Made by a program: the position numbers and the translations under genes
The notes under the pieces: generated by a model
What the model was told of the DNA's origin: nothing
Databases searched by the model: none
What the model saw: the letters and a program-made list of their open reading frames with translations, nothing else
DNA from: Chondrosia reniformis
Lineage: Eukaryota; Porifera; Demospongiae; Chondrillida; Chondrillidae
DNA length: 64,000 nucleotides
NCBI GenBank assembly: GCA_947172415.1
Contig: OX359190.1
Location: forward strand, 4,030,001-4,094,000
Direction of reading: 5' to 3'
Shown here: positions 43,973 to 55,762 of the stretch, piece by piece
Position numbering within the stretch: position 1 is the first letter of the stretch
How the letters are laid out: every line of letters starts with the position of its first letter

Positions 43973-44330
43973 AACTTCTATTCCTTATAGTTAGGTTCTT
44001 ACATTTTAGATATTATTTAAATAAGTATTTAATAAGTAGGTGGTAGAAGAAATAAGAAGCTTCTATTCCTTATAGTTACGTTCTTATATTTTAGATATTA
44101 TTTAAATAAGTATTAAATAAGAAGGTTTTTTAATTTTAGAAGAAAATAAGAAGCTTCTATTCCTTATAGTTAAGTTCTTATATTTTAAATATTATTTAAA
44201 TAAGTATTAAATAAGAAGGTTTTGTAATTTTAGAAGAAAATAAGAAGCTTCTGTTAAAGTATACTCCTTATAATTAGGTCCTTATAGTTTACTTCCTCTC
44301 AAAAGAGTGTAAAATAAGGAATAGCAAAAA
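43973..44330. repeat. tandem repeat, 86-94 bp unit, about 4 copies
   Basis: Each unit contains AGAAGCTTCTATTCCTTATA, GTTA(G/C/A)GTTCTTA, TTTTAGATATTATTTAAATA and AGTATTAAATAAGAAGG. Copies start near 43975, 44061, 44155 and 44249, with the last more diverged. Confidence 0.85.
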
Positions 44331-44747
44331 GTTTTAAGAAGAATTTAAGGGTCGAAATAACTATTTTATCGTTTTAGGGAGGTCCTTAATAACTTTTTTT
44401 CTAATAATAAGAATTAAATAAGAATATACCTCCTTAAATATTAAAATATAATGGAGTTTTAAGAAGAATTTACAGAAAAAAATAGTTGATAGTGATTGTT
44501 GTGACATATGTACATACAAGAAGTAGTCATAGAGAGGCCTGGTTTGGTAAGGTAATTCCGACTTACTGATGTCATTCTATCTACCATGCAAGTTGAAAAG
44601 AATTGTCTGAGTTGATTTAATTAACTAGAGATACTGCTCAGCAACCTATGTATTGAAGCTATATAATATATATTATTATAGACAGATTGACGAAATCTAG
44701 ATAGCAGACACTTAGTTTCTGTTGTCTATGCTTGTATGTATATATAG

Positions 44748-45374
44748 GCCGGTACACCTGGTTCACCTGGAGAGAGAGGTCCCACTGGTCATGCTGGTCC
44801 ACCTGGTCCTTCGTCTCCTGTACCATGACTGAGAGTAACTGTCCGTAAGATGGTGTACAGCTATCTCAACGAAGATGGGAGCTTCATCGGATGTTAGTAT
44901 ATATGGACACGGAAATAATACTCTACTCTGTACAGATATTATTCCCATAATCTCATAATGACACCACTTTGGTTACAATGTCTTCCACCTAAAATGCTTG
45001 TCATTCCAAAGAATGTGTAAAACATACCACACATTTCATTCTTCTGGCTTTTGTAAATAACAAAATTACTGACATGTTGATAATTTATACGAAGCCATAG
45101 AGGCACACTTCAGTTTCACCTGAAGAGGTATAGATAGTATGTGATGCTAAAGCTATGAAAATTAATTGAATTAAATTTTTAGATCTCTCCTACTCTGATC
45201 CTTATTCACTTTACTGAGCTTTTTTCATAGGTTTTATCAGCAGATGGTAGTGCTCTACCTGAGCCCATGAACTGTAATAACTTTATTGGCTTCAAGGTGA
45301 TCAGAGAGGATTTAGAAGCTATTTTAATTGTACATGGAGGCAGTGATACTGGATGTGAGGTTTCTAATTTCACA
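44748..45374 (+). pseudogene. collagen-like gene fragment
   Basis: After a TATATAG acceptor (44746-44747) the exon reads GTPGSPGERGPTGHAGPPGP, seven perfect Gly-x-y triplets, then a stop at about 44827. A second exon (45231-45374), bounded by TTTTTCATAG and GTAAGT, reads LSADGSALPEPMNCNNFIGF and LIVHGGSDTGCEVSNFT over 48 codons. The first part is collagen triple helix; the second, with two cysteines, is unrecognised but could be a C-terminal non-collagenous segment. The region between is not open, so this is probably a fragment or a decayed copy of a short collagen gene. Confidence 0.45.
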
Positions 45375-46509
45375 GTAAGTATAGGTAACCTATATAATAT
45401 ATTATTACATACATACTTTTGTTTTCTTTGAAGTTGGCAAAAGTCTATAAAAGCACTAGCGAGTCGAATCAGGGAATATATATATATGTGCCATACGTCT
45501 TAGGCCCCCATATGTGGCCTAAATGGCCACAACATGGCCACTTTCGTAGGGCTGGCTATGCGGTGCTAATTCCCTTTCGTCAGCGTCCATTTTGCTGAGC
45601 TGTGGAAAATATTTCATAGTCCACCAGTCAAATTTACAATCAACAATGGATTCAGCACAAGATGCAAGTGTTCCTTCTATAGTAGAATCATCCAAGCACA
45701 AAGAGGGGCGTAGGGGACAACTTGCCAACGATCATTCCATGTACAGTCGCTCCTTTTGTCTCGCACACCTCCGACACATCCACCTTGCTATATTTGCTGG
45801 CCATTGATAACACAGTCCTCTTCACTCGAGAACTACCTCACACTTCCGTTACCTTGCACCTTGTGTCCCTGCACTAACTCTGTGCTAATGCGCTGACTAG
45901 TTAACACCCTTCCTGTGACTATCTAGACTCATTTAGTGCCAAGGCCGTCTAGCTTCGTGAACCACACCCCTGAAAGGTTTCAAGAACTGCCAGGGTCTGG
46001 TTCACGTTCACAAGACTAGACGCTGTCATGCCTCCTTTTTCAATTTGGCATTACGGAGATGCAATTCGTACGCTTATGTTTTCTATTCACACGACTGCCT
46101 CAGCTCAGGCTTGCCCCATGAGAATTGGCATCTATTTTTCCAGCATCATTAATATTAAAATGCACTTTCTATCCAAAGATAACAACCAGTTACTATCTCT
46201 TTCTGAGTGACCTTACTTTCCTTAAGACTTGTAGAGTTTACATATGCTACAAATTATTGAAACATGAAGATTCCATGGCTGTCGGTCGCCCGTACCCATT
46301 CCGTACCCGTCCGTTCTCGAAAACAAACCATCTCAAAATGCTAAGGTATAGATACATAGCTGATAATTACTGAGCATGTTGAAAATTGTGTCAACTTCGG
46401 GGCGCCGAATTGTGAAATCATTACAGCTTTATTAACGCCTCACATTCCTACCTCGAAACGGCAGGGTTTAGCGTAAACCCGTTCCGTTCCCGTACATGTT
46501 CACGACCCA
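45375..46509. other. unassigned stretch with a short open frame
   Basis: A plus-strand frame at 45592-45807 includes MDSAQDASVPSIVESSKHKE and could be a 5' exon, but has no family. A GGCC-rich imperfect palindrome (AGGCCCCCATATGTGGCCTA) lies at 45502-45521. Otherwise nothing is recognised. Confidence 0.3.
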
Positions 46510-46758
46510 TTATCTAAAACGTTCAACGCCCGTACCATATACCACTTTCTCAAAGAGAGCATCCATTTGATCAATGCCCATTAAAGACATTTTAATCACT
46601 TGTGCATATGGAGACAGTTTGTAGCCTGCAACAATGGCTATAGTGGTCTTACCAACTCCTGGTACACCTGCGATGACTATGCAATTTACATTATCCTTCA
46701 TTATGAAATTTATGATTGTATCATTTTCATTTTGCCTTTGTGTAAAGTATGGTGGATA
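46510..46758 (-). pseudogene. NB-ARC/NLR-type P-loop exon fragment
   Basis: An acceptor (CATGTAG) at 46759 begins YPPYFTQRQNENDTIINFIM. This is followed by NCIVIAGVPGVGKTTIAIVA, a Walker A P-loop (GVPGVGKTT) with the usual upstream R-x-N-E-x-x-x-I-I segment of NB-ARC proteins. It continues MDALFEKVVY to a possible GTACGG donor and stops at 46510. NB-ARC domains bind ATP/ADP in innate immune NLR proteins, which are expanded in sponges and cnidarians. No LRR, death or CARD domain is nearby, so this is an isolated exon or pseudogene fragment. Confidence 0.6.
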
Positions 46759-47283
46759 CTACATGAGGCAATTGAAAGGTAAACATCATGGGACTAGGCA
46801 GTCCGTAGGTGTAATTGCTAAGCCATGACAGATATTCCAGTGACAATTTGGCTAACAGAACCAGTACAATTTAATCAACCACATATAGGCAATAGTTAAT
46901 TAATTGCCCTTATAGTGTCACTGCTATCATACGTATATAACCCTTACAGAGATTTGGAAGGTGTGACAGGGTGTGTGGGTATACTACCCCAGGTGCATGA
47001 AGAGGGTAAAGGTTTGGGATAACTGGTTATTTTGACCTTAGTCTCTACTATCTTATAGTAGTGGGGGTACACAACCAATCTACTACATGGTAGTTTAAAA
47101 GTAAGGTGTGGCCGGCTTCACAGCAGTTGTTTATGAAGTGATAAAAGTTCTCTAATGGAAGGGTCACATATATGATAGGAGTGAAGGTATAATGATAATT
47201 AACCATTGGCTATATGTGGTTCAATTATAGTGTTGACAGTAAGGGAAGGGGTGTTATGTACAAACTTATTTTATAGTACATTA

Positions 47284-47668
47284 GCAACTCCTGAATAGTG
47301 GACAACCTCCGAATTCCGGATAACAGACACTCTGCCCGAACCCAAGGACGTTTGTAATACAAAAAACTCTTAACGATAAAAGAGGGCCTCATCTAGCTAT
47401 GGTTACTGTCAGAAAAAACTGAACGATTCCGTACGTAACGAGGGACGCCTTCAACAAATATTGATGGGGTTGTTAATGAAATAAAAGCGTCCTATTGACT
47501 AATCTTAAATGTACTAATGAAGTAATGTATGTACGGTTGACCCTGTTTCAGATAGCATTGTATACAGATATAATGCTTTTATTATGAAACCTCCCAGTAA
47601 AGGACAACCTTCGAATATAGTGGACAAGTCTCTTTGCGTTTGGTCTTGTCCATTATTGAGAGGTTTCA
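47284..47668. repeat. Tigger/pogo-like non-autonomous element (probable)
   Basis: The left end (AACTCCTGAATAGTGGACAA, CCTCCGAA) is inverted at the right end (TTGTCCATTATTGAGAGGTT). A second, direct copy of the same subterminal sequence is at 47588 (CCCAGTAAAGGACAACCTTCG). Repeated GGACAA subterminal motifs are typical of Tigger-like MITEs. Diverged, so the limits are approximate. Confidence 0.4.
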
Positions 47669-47791
47669 CTTATAGGCAGCAGCACACTGTATAGCTGGTA
47701 TTGGAAGGTGTAGGGAAATATTAAGGGATTAACATTAGATGGCAGTAGACACTTTGAAAGAATTAATTAATCCTCATACCCCCACTTTATT

Positions 47792-47819
47792 AATTTTGTT
47801 GCTTTAAAGCAACAAAATT
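47792..47819. repeat. 28-base perfect palindrome
   Basis: AATTTTGTTGCTTT is followed directly by its exact reverse complement. There is no spacer and no gene nearby. Confidence 0.8.
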
Positions 47820-48627
47820 CAATAATTTAATAGTTTGATTTCTCTAGAAATTAAATAAAACTACATAAACATTTTACCTCTAAATTATAAGTAGCATAAT
47901 TTCATGTCTGATGTTTCTCAAAGCTATATTAAAATATTGCAAAACTGAATATGAAAATGACGGCTAGGCGGTGAACTTTAACCTTCAATAATTTAGGTTT
48001 ACAATAATATTTTTAACCATTTACACTGTAAATCAATAAAATAACTAAAATGTAATAATATATAAACGATTTAGACATATCACTCCAATATTTTGTCGAT
48101 TAGCACACTTTTAATGGCTATAATTTTTACTTCATTCCATCGTCAATATTGAATAGAGGATTAATGTGATATAGTTCGGTGATTAGAGCATGTTGAACTA
48201 CAGATTTGATAAGTTTGATAGGTTTGGGTAGTTCAAGATGATCTAATCACCAGTTATAGATTTCAATTGGCTGTATTTGAACATATTCAAGGGGGTTAAT
48301 GAAACACGAAATTAGAATAACTTAGTGTCTAAGTATGTGCATGCTTACTAATCATTATTCTCTTTGTAATGTCCATAGTTCTTTGTAGTTACTAGTGCTT
48401 TGTTGGAGGTGTCTTGCAATTCTGAAATTAGTGGCGATATCTGTGTAAATGGCCGGCGGAAATATTGCAAAATTGCGGGCGATATCTGTGCAAATGGCCG
48501 ACAGAAATGCACCTTTACGTTCATTATAAATTGCATAATTATATTCATTATACTTAATCCGTGTATATATAAAGATCATTTTTGTTTTCCTACCATCCAG
48601 AAAGTGAGTGCTGGATTTTTAAGGATG

Positions 48628-49292
48628 TCACATTCACAAAACGCAATTAGCGAGGAAGATGTAAGTCACTTTAAATTGTACTTTAAGAACTTGGCAATAA
48701 CTTCAATCTTCTATTTCTACCTGCTGTTGTATCTGCAAGATTCGATTTGGTGGTGTGGGCAGGGGTCCATTCTGGAATCCATTAACGTCGAAAATATAGA
48801 TTCTATGGAGCAACCACTACAACCACCACCACAACTGCCACTACAACCACCACCACAACTGCCGCTACAACCGCCACTACATCCGCCGCCACCATCTGCA
48901 GAATGCCAACGGCTATATTTAAAGACACAGACACAAGGGCCAAGGTGCTGGAGGAACAGTAAAAGCAATGTCGACACCCTCAGCAAGCCATAAGTTTTTT
49001 CTATTAATTTGACAGCTCATACCGTAATTCCGTTCATTTGCAAACTACAGTAGTTCTATTATTGTATGCGTGGCATTTAATTATGCTATTATATGCGAGT
49101 GACTACCGAAGCATATAATTTAATTTCGCAATTGATTTAACTACGCAAACCTACCTCTGTTAAGGTGTTAAAAAAGACACATTCAAGAACAATTCACGAT
49201 GGCAAACCTATAAAGTATTTTAAGACCGCACTACCGACTGCAAAGAGACAGGAATTGGCAAGAAAGCTACGAAGGAAGCGAATGTTGCCGTA
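48628..49292 (+). CDS. possible small gene, Pro/Gln-rich then basic
   Basis: A first exon MSHSQNAISEED ends at a GTAAGT donor (48661). A GGGCAG acceptor near 48765 leads in phase to GSILESINVENIDSMEQPLQ and a (Pro/Leu/Gln)-rich repeat of PPPQLPLQ units, open to 48993. A further segment after CTGTTAAG (about 49169) reads KKTHSRTIHDGKPIKYFKTA and RQELARKLRRKRMLP to a stop at 49292. How the last segment joins is not clear. No domain is recognised. The 24-base repeat units may simply be low-complexity DNA. Confidence 0.3.
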
Positions 49293-49338
49293 ATCACAAT
49301 TGACAAGTCCACAGAGATATTTCAAATATTTGTAAAAC

Positions 49339-49570
49339 ATGTATTTTGAGTTTTTACTCCCTCCCCCCCCCGAATTAACTAGAACTACTTGGCCACATCG
49401 TTGGGCTTTGGTATATACATTCTTAATCCTAACAATTGAGGATGTCTAAGTGTCCTGAACTTTATAAATAACGATGGAAAAGCTTCGTTAACTAAAGCTT
49501 CCTGAACGCTGCCATTTGTAAAAACGATGGATTGACATATACATTAAGTGTTATAATAGTTGAGTATCTC
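49339..49570. repeat. truncated family A element
   Basis: It starts with a diverged nested hairpin (49339-49391, ending TTAACTAGAACTACTTG). It then follows the 43.6-kb copy in order: CCACATCGTTGGG, GATGTCTAAGTGTCCTG, TTCGTTAACTAAAGCTTCCT. It stops after ATTAAGTGTTATAATAGTTG. Confidence 0.8.
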
Positions 49571-51872
49571 ACCAAAGAAGATTAGTGGTTAAACATGTAA
49601 CAAATTAAATACCTAAGGTGTTGATGAGATATTACCCAATTGTACTATGCATGTGCATCACAAATCAAGCCTATGGTCAAACACGGAATTCCGGAATCGG
49701 AATCAGCATTTTAATGAAATTAAAGAATACGATCGAGAAAAACATGGAATTCTCATTACGGGTTATCACCTTAAAATTTACAAACAGTTTACCTTATGTG
49801 TTAGTTAGAAGTCCATTCGTTGTAAATTTTAAAGATGATAACTCGTACATAAATCTAATAGGGCATCCATGTTTTTCTTCTCTGATTATAATAATAACTG
49901 TATATCAGAGTGACACATGCATGTGTATGCACTAGACCAAGCTGGCCCCTGAGTCACTAGTCTAGGAGGTGATTATGGAATTCCACATTTTACCATAGGC
50001 GTCATTATCCCACAGCAGCGACTAGAAATGCAAAAAAATGAAATGTATAATTTATTTTCAATTAAAAGCTGTACTGTAAATCGTCCTAATTCAAGGCAAA
50101 CTTTTGTTCTCACCTATCTCTATGTTCCCTATATACAGAATAGTAAATAATGTACACAGGGATTTGCATAACCATTATGGGAGGGGTGGGAGGGGTGGAG
50201 AAGGTGGAGTGGAGCAAAAGGTTTCCACCTCCAATAAGCAATAGCAACTGTTAATCTTTTATTATTTAACTCTATATACTGCTGCTGATTGCTGAACTGA
50301 TTTTAATTTTAATTTTATTGTACTATATATTATATTTTAATGATTGGAATTTAATGATGATGTAAATATATATATAAATACCTATAATGCATTATAAAAA
50401 GTGGAAGAGGATATTGTTTTGTGTTCGAATGATGAATGGTCATGCACAGTATATGTAAGAAGTCATTGATTCTGTTGTATACTATGGGGAAACTTTACAT
50501 CTAGGCTATACTGTGCTGTGGGGAAACTTTGTTGTCTATGGATATTTATGACTGTAGGCTAGTCTATAGTGGGTGGGGCAGTGAGATTAGTGGGTGGGAC
50601 AGTGATACTAGTGGGTGGGGCAGTGAGACTAGTGGGTGAGGCAGAGAGACTAGTGGGTGGGACATTGAGACTAGTGGGTGGGGCAGTGTCACACTTGAAT
50701 TGTTCATCTATAGAGGGTTGGTTTGTAGCATAGATTGTAGTACATTGCAAATTTCGTAGAAACGTAATTGTTTAGAAGGAAATAAAATAATTTATAGATT
50801 TACTACTTTCAAAGAACACTACACACAAATATATATTCAACTGAAGTCAGCAGTTTTTACAGAATAAAAATCACATTAGGTAGAAAGTCTTTTTCTCTTC
50901 TGCTTGTTACATCTCATTTGAGAGAGGAACATTATTAGCCAATCTTTTGTCTTGTATCTTTGTCTTCACATAAGCAATGAGACAAGCATAAATAAGAGCA
51001 CCATCAGGGAGCTGATGACAGCCCCAACTACAACTGGCACCAACTGACCTTCAAATTGAGTATATTCAATGCACAGTAGTTCTGGTAGAGAAGAGAGAGG
51101 AAGATGTCAGGGAGTAGGGGGAACAACAAGAGGTGGAGGACGCAATCGATTATTCGTTTACGTCAACATATGTAGGACCATGATGAATGGTTTGGACATG
51201 TGCGTAAGCTAAGTATTTCAGTTTTATTTTGATAGTTTATAGTACGGTGTATATAGACTTTTTTGTGATTGATATTAATTATAATTATTGATTTATATTG
51301 TTTACACGTCGATTTTTTTCTCATGCATAGTAGGAATAAATTTAAATACACACAATCAATCCTTTGAGGACTTACAGGGTGAGCATGATTAAATACATCG
51401 CTACAGGTATTTTTAATTAACGTACTAGAAAGAGAATCTAATTTGATTTCTGAGACAACTGATTTAATTTTGAACTTAACTGCAAAGTACATCAATTTAT
51501 ACGCATTAGTGTAAGGGGTACAACAACACTGACCTCATGTTGTGATGAAGTAGCAAATTTCCTTTTCCTCTTTAGTTTCTTAGGAACAATTAGAATTCAG
51601 AAATATTTTCATAGAAAATTACTTTTACTTCTAGCTCTTTATTACTCTCGCGTGTGCATTAATTAGTTTCGATAATTTTGCAATTCGTTTCGTTTCGGAT
51701 TCCGTTTAAAGATGCTTATTTTTATAGGTTTTAGTATGCCCGCGATACATATAAATTGCAGACTCACGCTTCGAGGTGCTTACTCAATTTTTTTATTGCA
51801 AATTAAGTCTTTCAAAAACTGGCAAATTTGTATGCAATTTGGGAGAGACGAGGGATGAGGAAGATTGGTAAG
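49571..51872. other. non-coding stretch
   Basis: A frame at 49618-49935 (105 codons) has no recognisable family. G-rich sequence at 50180-50215 and a 21-base tandem repeat at 50569-50690 are present. No other structure is seen up to the left edge of the composite element. Confidence 0.4.
50569..50690. repeat. 21-bp tandem repeat, about 6 copies
   Basis: Units read approximately ACTAGTGGGTGGGGCAGTGAG. The unit length is a multiple of three, so all frames stay open across it, but no gene context supports coding. Confidence 0.85.
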
Positions 51873-51877
51873 AATAT

Positions 51878-52170
51878 GGGGTGCCGTTTGGGTCAATAAT
51901 GTTTGTTAAAACTGATCCTCGTGAAAGAAATATTATCCTTGGGAAAAAAAGGATCGCAAATTAAGTTACTCGATACTTGCCGCGGAAATATTAATTACTC
52001 CCGCGGAAGAAATAAACCACCCTCAGCAATCTCCTGTTCCATTTCAAAGTGGATCATTGGATTCCTGAGACACGTTTTGCAATTTTGAAATTAGTAGGGC
52101 TGAATTCGAAGAAGAGAAGATTGAAGGTACAAAGCCAATCAAATCTAGCCATTGGTGTCTGTCCTCTTCT
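51878..52170 (+). repeat. left terminal inverted repeat of the composite element
   Basis: It pairs with 60000-60305 at high but imperfect identity. Small indels distinguish the arms, for example the right arm has an extra ~30 bases after AAATTAAG. The arms are long for a DNA transposon. Confidence 0.8.
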
Positions 52171-52467
52171 ATATACACGATTACCACTACTACAGCATCA
52201 AAACAAGCAAGAGCTAGAGTTCAGTAACAAAGAAGAACAGAACTTCGTTGCTCAGCCAGACCTTTTTCTGTTGACTAACGATAGAAGTGCTGAAGAACAG
52301 AAGATTGAAGGTACAAAACCAATTAAAACTAGCCATTGGTGTCTATCCTCTATATATACATGATTACCACTACTACGGCATCAAAACGAGCAAGGGCTAT
52401 AGTTCGTACAAAGGAGAACAGCACTTTGTCGCTCAACCAGACGTTGTTCACTTGACTAACATTTCTA
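52110..52467. repeat. tandem duplication, about 180-bp unit, 2 copies
   Basis: Copy 1 (52110-52292) and copy 2 (52293-52467) share AGATTGAAGGTACAAA, TAGCCATTGGTGTCT, GATTACCACTACTAC and GAGCAAG. The duplication starts inside the left TIR. Confidence 0.8.
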
Positions 52468-52639
52468 CACTGCGAAATTCCTACATTGCACGACTCGCAA
52501 GTAGATCTAGATTCAACGTAGAAGAGATTAAAGGTAAGTGGTCAAAGCAAACCTATTGAGATGGCCATTGAGGTTGTTCTTCGTTGTTATTGAACCATAG
52601 CAGCTGGTTTTAACCTATTTCTGGCCGCGGTATACTATA

Positions 52640-52955
52640 ATCGCTACCCCTGTTATCGACCGATAACCACTATAGTGGCTCGAGAGTAAAAACTGCCTAG
52701 TCTAACCTTTTGAAGGTCTATTCTCACCTTTAAAAATTGTAAAATCCTCCAAATAACCCTCGCTGAAGTTATTAAGAGATATACTATGGTTTAAACCTAT
52801 AATATTTTAGACCAAGATTCTTATACATTAGCGTTATCGATACATATAAATCTCGAAGAGATCGAAAGATTATTTAACTTTACAGCTGTTAATGGACTAA
52901 ACAATTTCGAGCCATTATAGTGGCTATCGGTCGGTAAGAGGTTAATATTGTTAGC
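52640..52955. mobile_element. MITE with inverted ends
   Basis: The left arm GACCGATAACCACTATAGTG, GCTCGA pairs with the right arm TCGAGCCATTATAGTGGCTA, TCGGTCGGT. CGCTA...TTA at the left is mirrored by TAA...TAGCG at the right. The interior is AT-rich and non-coding. Confidence 0.65.
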
Positions 52956-54110
52956 GGCGTTTCCCAGAGTTGAAACTTCATTAGATTTTTATTTTAAAAT
53001 GTCAAGGTAAATTTAATGTTTCATCCATGATGCTTATAAGTGCACATTCACACAGAACGAATCTGAATAAAAATCGATCAAGGTAATTCAAAGCGAATTG
53101 TACCCGATTTGTATTGGCTGTGTCACTCTTCATTTCATAGGTTTCCTGATTCTGATGAAAGTGACCCAGACAATTATACCAAACTGCGAAAAACCATACC
53201 CACAAGCCCTAATTTGTCAAGTACAGCTGCTAGGCTGTTGCACAGTTTAAAGGAAAGGAAACTGTCAAAAGGAAAACTAAGCCTTAGGGGAAGGCCACCA
53301 AAAGAACAGGCAGAGAGAACCTGGAAGATTAGGCTGCTATGCCTTGATGACCCACACAGGACCACCTGTCCAAGCAGATACATTGTTGAGCAATTAACTA
53401 GTATTGGATTAGGATCAAATTGGTGGAGGTCTAAGGATTCGCCTGCTGTCATCCCTTAACGATGTAAGCAAGATGTTTTGAATATGTTCTTAGTTCCTTT
53501 TTCCCAAAGCTGCAACAGATTGACTATGATCTTTGCATATTTGGAGGCAAAAACAACCACACGCTCACTCCTCTCTACCTCCCAGGCACAGTTAAAATTG
53601 GTTGGAAGCCATTGATCCTTAGGGATAGAGTGGGAAAGGGGCAGCTCTACATCCGACCTAAGCAGAAACCTGATACAAAGCCAACAACAGATATGGAGGT
53701 ATATATACACACATCAATTGCAACTGTTTAATGTTCTATCCTATAAATAAAAGTAGATTTCTATAATATACATACTGTATATATATGCTCTCCATCATGC
53801 ATGCAGCTATCCCATGGCCAGGAGCAAAATTTTCAGTGCCTATATAATTCATGTAGGGTGGCTTTGTTGGATGCTGATGAGCATTACCACAGATGTAAGA
53901 TGAAGGCCCTTAATGGTTCATGATGCAGGTATATACATAAATTGATGAATGTGGTTATATAATACAATTCCGTAGACATGCAGTCACTGCATACAATGTG
54001 TATTTACATATGTAAATACACATATATGTAGGTCCAAGTCAATCTTCTGAAGACTCCAGCACTTTTGGAACAACAAGTGGTTTTACATCAACTACTGAAG
54101 GTACATTAAT

Positions 54111-54152
54111 ATACATGTAGTGTTACACTGATCAGTGTAACACTACATGTAT
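54111..54152. repeat. 42-base perfect palindrome in a HECT-gene intron
   Basis: ATACATGTAGTGTTACAC, TGATCA, then the exact complement; no spacer and no mismatch. It lies 11 bases after an exon donor. Confidence 0.9.
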
Positions 54153-54228
54153 GTAAAGCACATCCAAGCAGTTTTAGAAAACCTAAATATAAGGATTTCC
54201 AATGCATGCATGCATGCATGATTGTGTT

Positions 54229-54271
54229 ATCTGTGCTCAGCCTAACTATTTTGCAGAGGCTGAGCACAGAT
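54229..54271. repeat. hairpin with 15-base arms
   Basis: ATCTGTGCTCAGCCT (54229-54243) pairs perfectly with AGGCTGAGCACAGAT (54257-54271) across a 13-base loop. It follows an ATGC tandem run at 54203. Confidence 0.85.
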
Positions 54272-54370
54272 ATATAACCATTAGAACAGTCAGCATAAAC
54301 TAATATGAACTTATATATTGTATTTAGTCTAATACTACAACATATACATTCATGAAAAATCTAAGATACC

Positions 54371-54466
54371 ATTTTCCTACATGCTATATGCCTATTCTGT
54401 AAAAAGAGCCTATAGGGGAACTAAACCTAAAGAGAGCTTTAGATGAAGATACAGGAGTCTTTTCTT
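54371..54466. repeat. inverted copy of the repeat at 10205-10315
   Basis: CTACATGCTATATGCCTATT, CTGTAAAAAGAGCCTATAGG and AAAGAGAGCTTTAGATGAAG are the reverse complement of the segment in SKP1 intron 1. The match is close to identical. Confidence 0.9.
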
Positions 54467-55394
54467 CACATTGCCAGTCACACGCATTGTTATTTCATTG
54501 GCTTTTAATTTCTCTATTATGCACAGAAGACATGCAAATGTTTGAAGACCCATTTGATTTGACATGTCTAAAGTAAAGTAGGTTTCACTCATCTCTTGAA
54601 GATATATCCTCCTGGTCTGGAGAGCACTATAATTCTGAATTTGGAGAAATTGGCAGCAGTGAAGTGATGATGCAAGGATCTGTCATTGAGATCAATGATT
54701 CAGAAGAGCCAAATGATTCAACTGTAGCACCTGTGAATACTCCCAATTTCAATGTAGGTATATATATTGTTATCATGTATTTGTGCATAATATGTGTTTA
54801 TTAATGTGCATATATATCCATGTGAAATCTGTATATATACAGTAAAAGCAGAAGGTGCAGATAATAGAGAGGAAACAATCAAACAGCAAAACCTTGCCTA
54901 CCAAAGGACTTTACTTCTTGACCAGCAAAAGGTAAATACAAATGTTCCAGTTTCATAGTATATTTGGGAGTGTATAGCTGTCAAATGCATGTTATAATGT
55001 TATATTTATAGCTATGTATATTTAGTGCGCGCATGCATTACATAATCTATTAGGAGGAATTAAGGCCTACGTGACCGAAACGTTCTGTTTTCTTTTGATT
55101 ATACTTAGTTAATTGCTCATACATTTTCGCCATTGATAATTACATAGACATTAGTAGACATGCAATATTCTTACTGTTTCCACTTACCTCTTACGACAAC
55201 AAAAACTTTAATCAAGGAAACTGTATCGCTACCGAGAAGCCTTACCTGAAATATCAACTTCGGAAGTCTAATGTTTGTATAATGTGTTACCAAATATTTG
55301 GGTGCATGTGCAACGTCATAAAACGTCATTGAATGCATGATGGTTAATCTATACTACTAATTTTGGCTGATAATCACGTGAAAATACCATTACT

Positions 55395-55762
55395 CGAAGG
55401 AGAAGAGACAAATGGAAAATGAACGTATTATTAGACAGTGGAGGATTGTATATCTAACCATTTTTTGACATCAATCTCTTCAGTAAGTAACAGCCTAAAA
55501 GTTGTATGTATACTCCTTGAATATTCCCTTGTTTAACTGAGATATGAAGTACTAGAAGCGCCCGATAAAGGTACGAAAATACGTTTTCGATTATAATTCA
55601 AAAACTAAAGGGAATTTAGAAGGAGTATACATACAATCGTTAGATATCATTATCCTTCATAGATTGGTGTCACCATTTATTCTATATTCGTATTTTCCAC
55701 TGTCTAATACAACATTTCTGGCGATTTGGCACCTATTACTTACGGCCGCTTACCTTCTCCTT
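55395..55762. mobile_element. imperfect foldback MITE in the HECT-gene intron
   Basis: Nested inverted segments: AAGGAGAAG against CTTCTCCTTT at the ends; TATTATTAGACAGTGG against CCACTGTCTAATA; TTGTATGTATACTCCTT against AAGGAGTATACATACAA (about 55502 and 55619). It is non-coding. Confidence 0.7.

Larger units (their letters stand above)
46759..48590. other. non-coding stretch with repeats
   Basis: No supported gene. It contains the pogo-like repeat at 47284-47668, a 28-base perfect palindrome at 47792-47819, and a short direct repeat (GATATCTGTG(T/C)AAATGGCC) at about 48435-48510. Confidence 0.4.

Noticed and set aside
44763-44948. Minus-strand gene opposite the collagen-like exon
   Set aside because: It is the antisense shadow of the Gly-x-y triplets on the plus strand.
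54111-54152. Target duplication around the 42-base palindrome
   Set aside because: Flanks (ACATTAAT and GTAAAGCA) do not match, so insertion by transposition is not supported.
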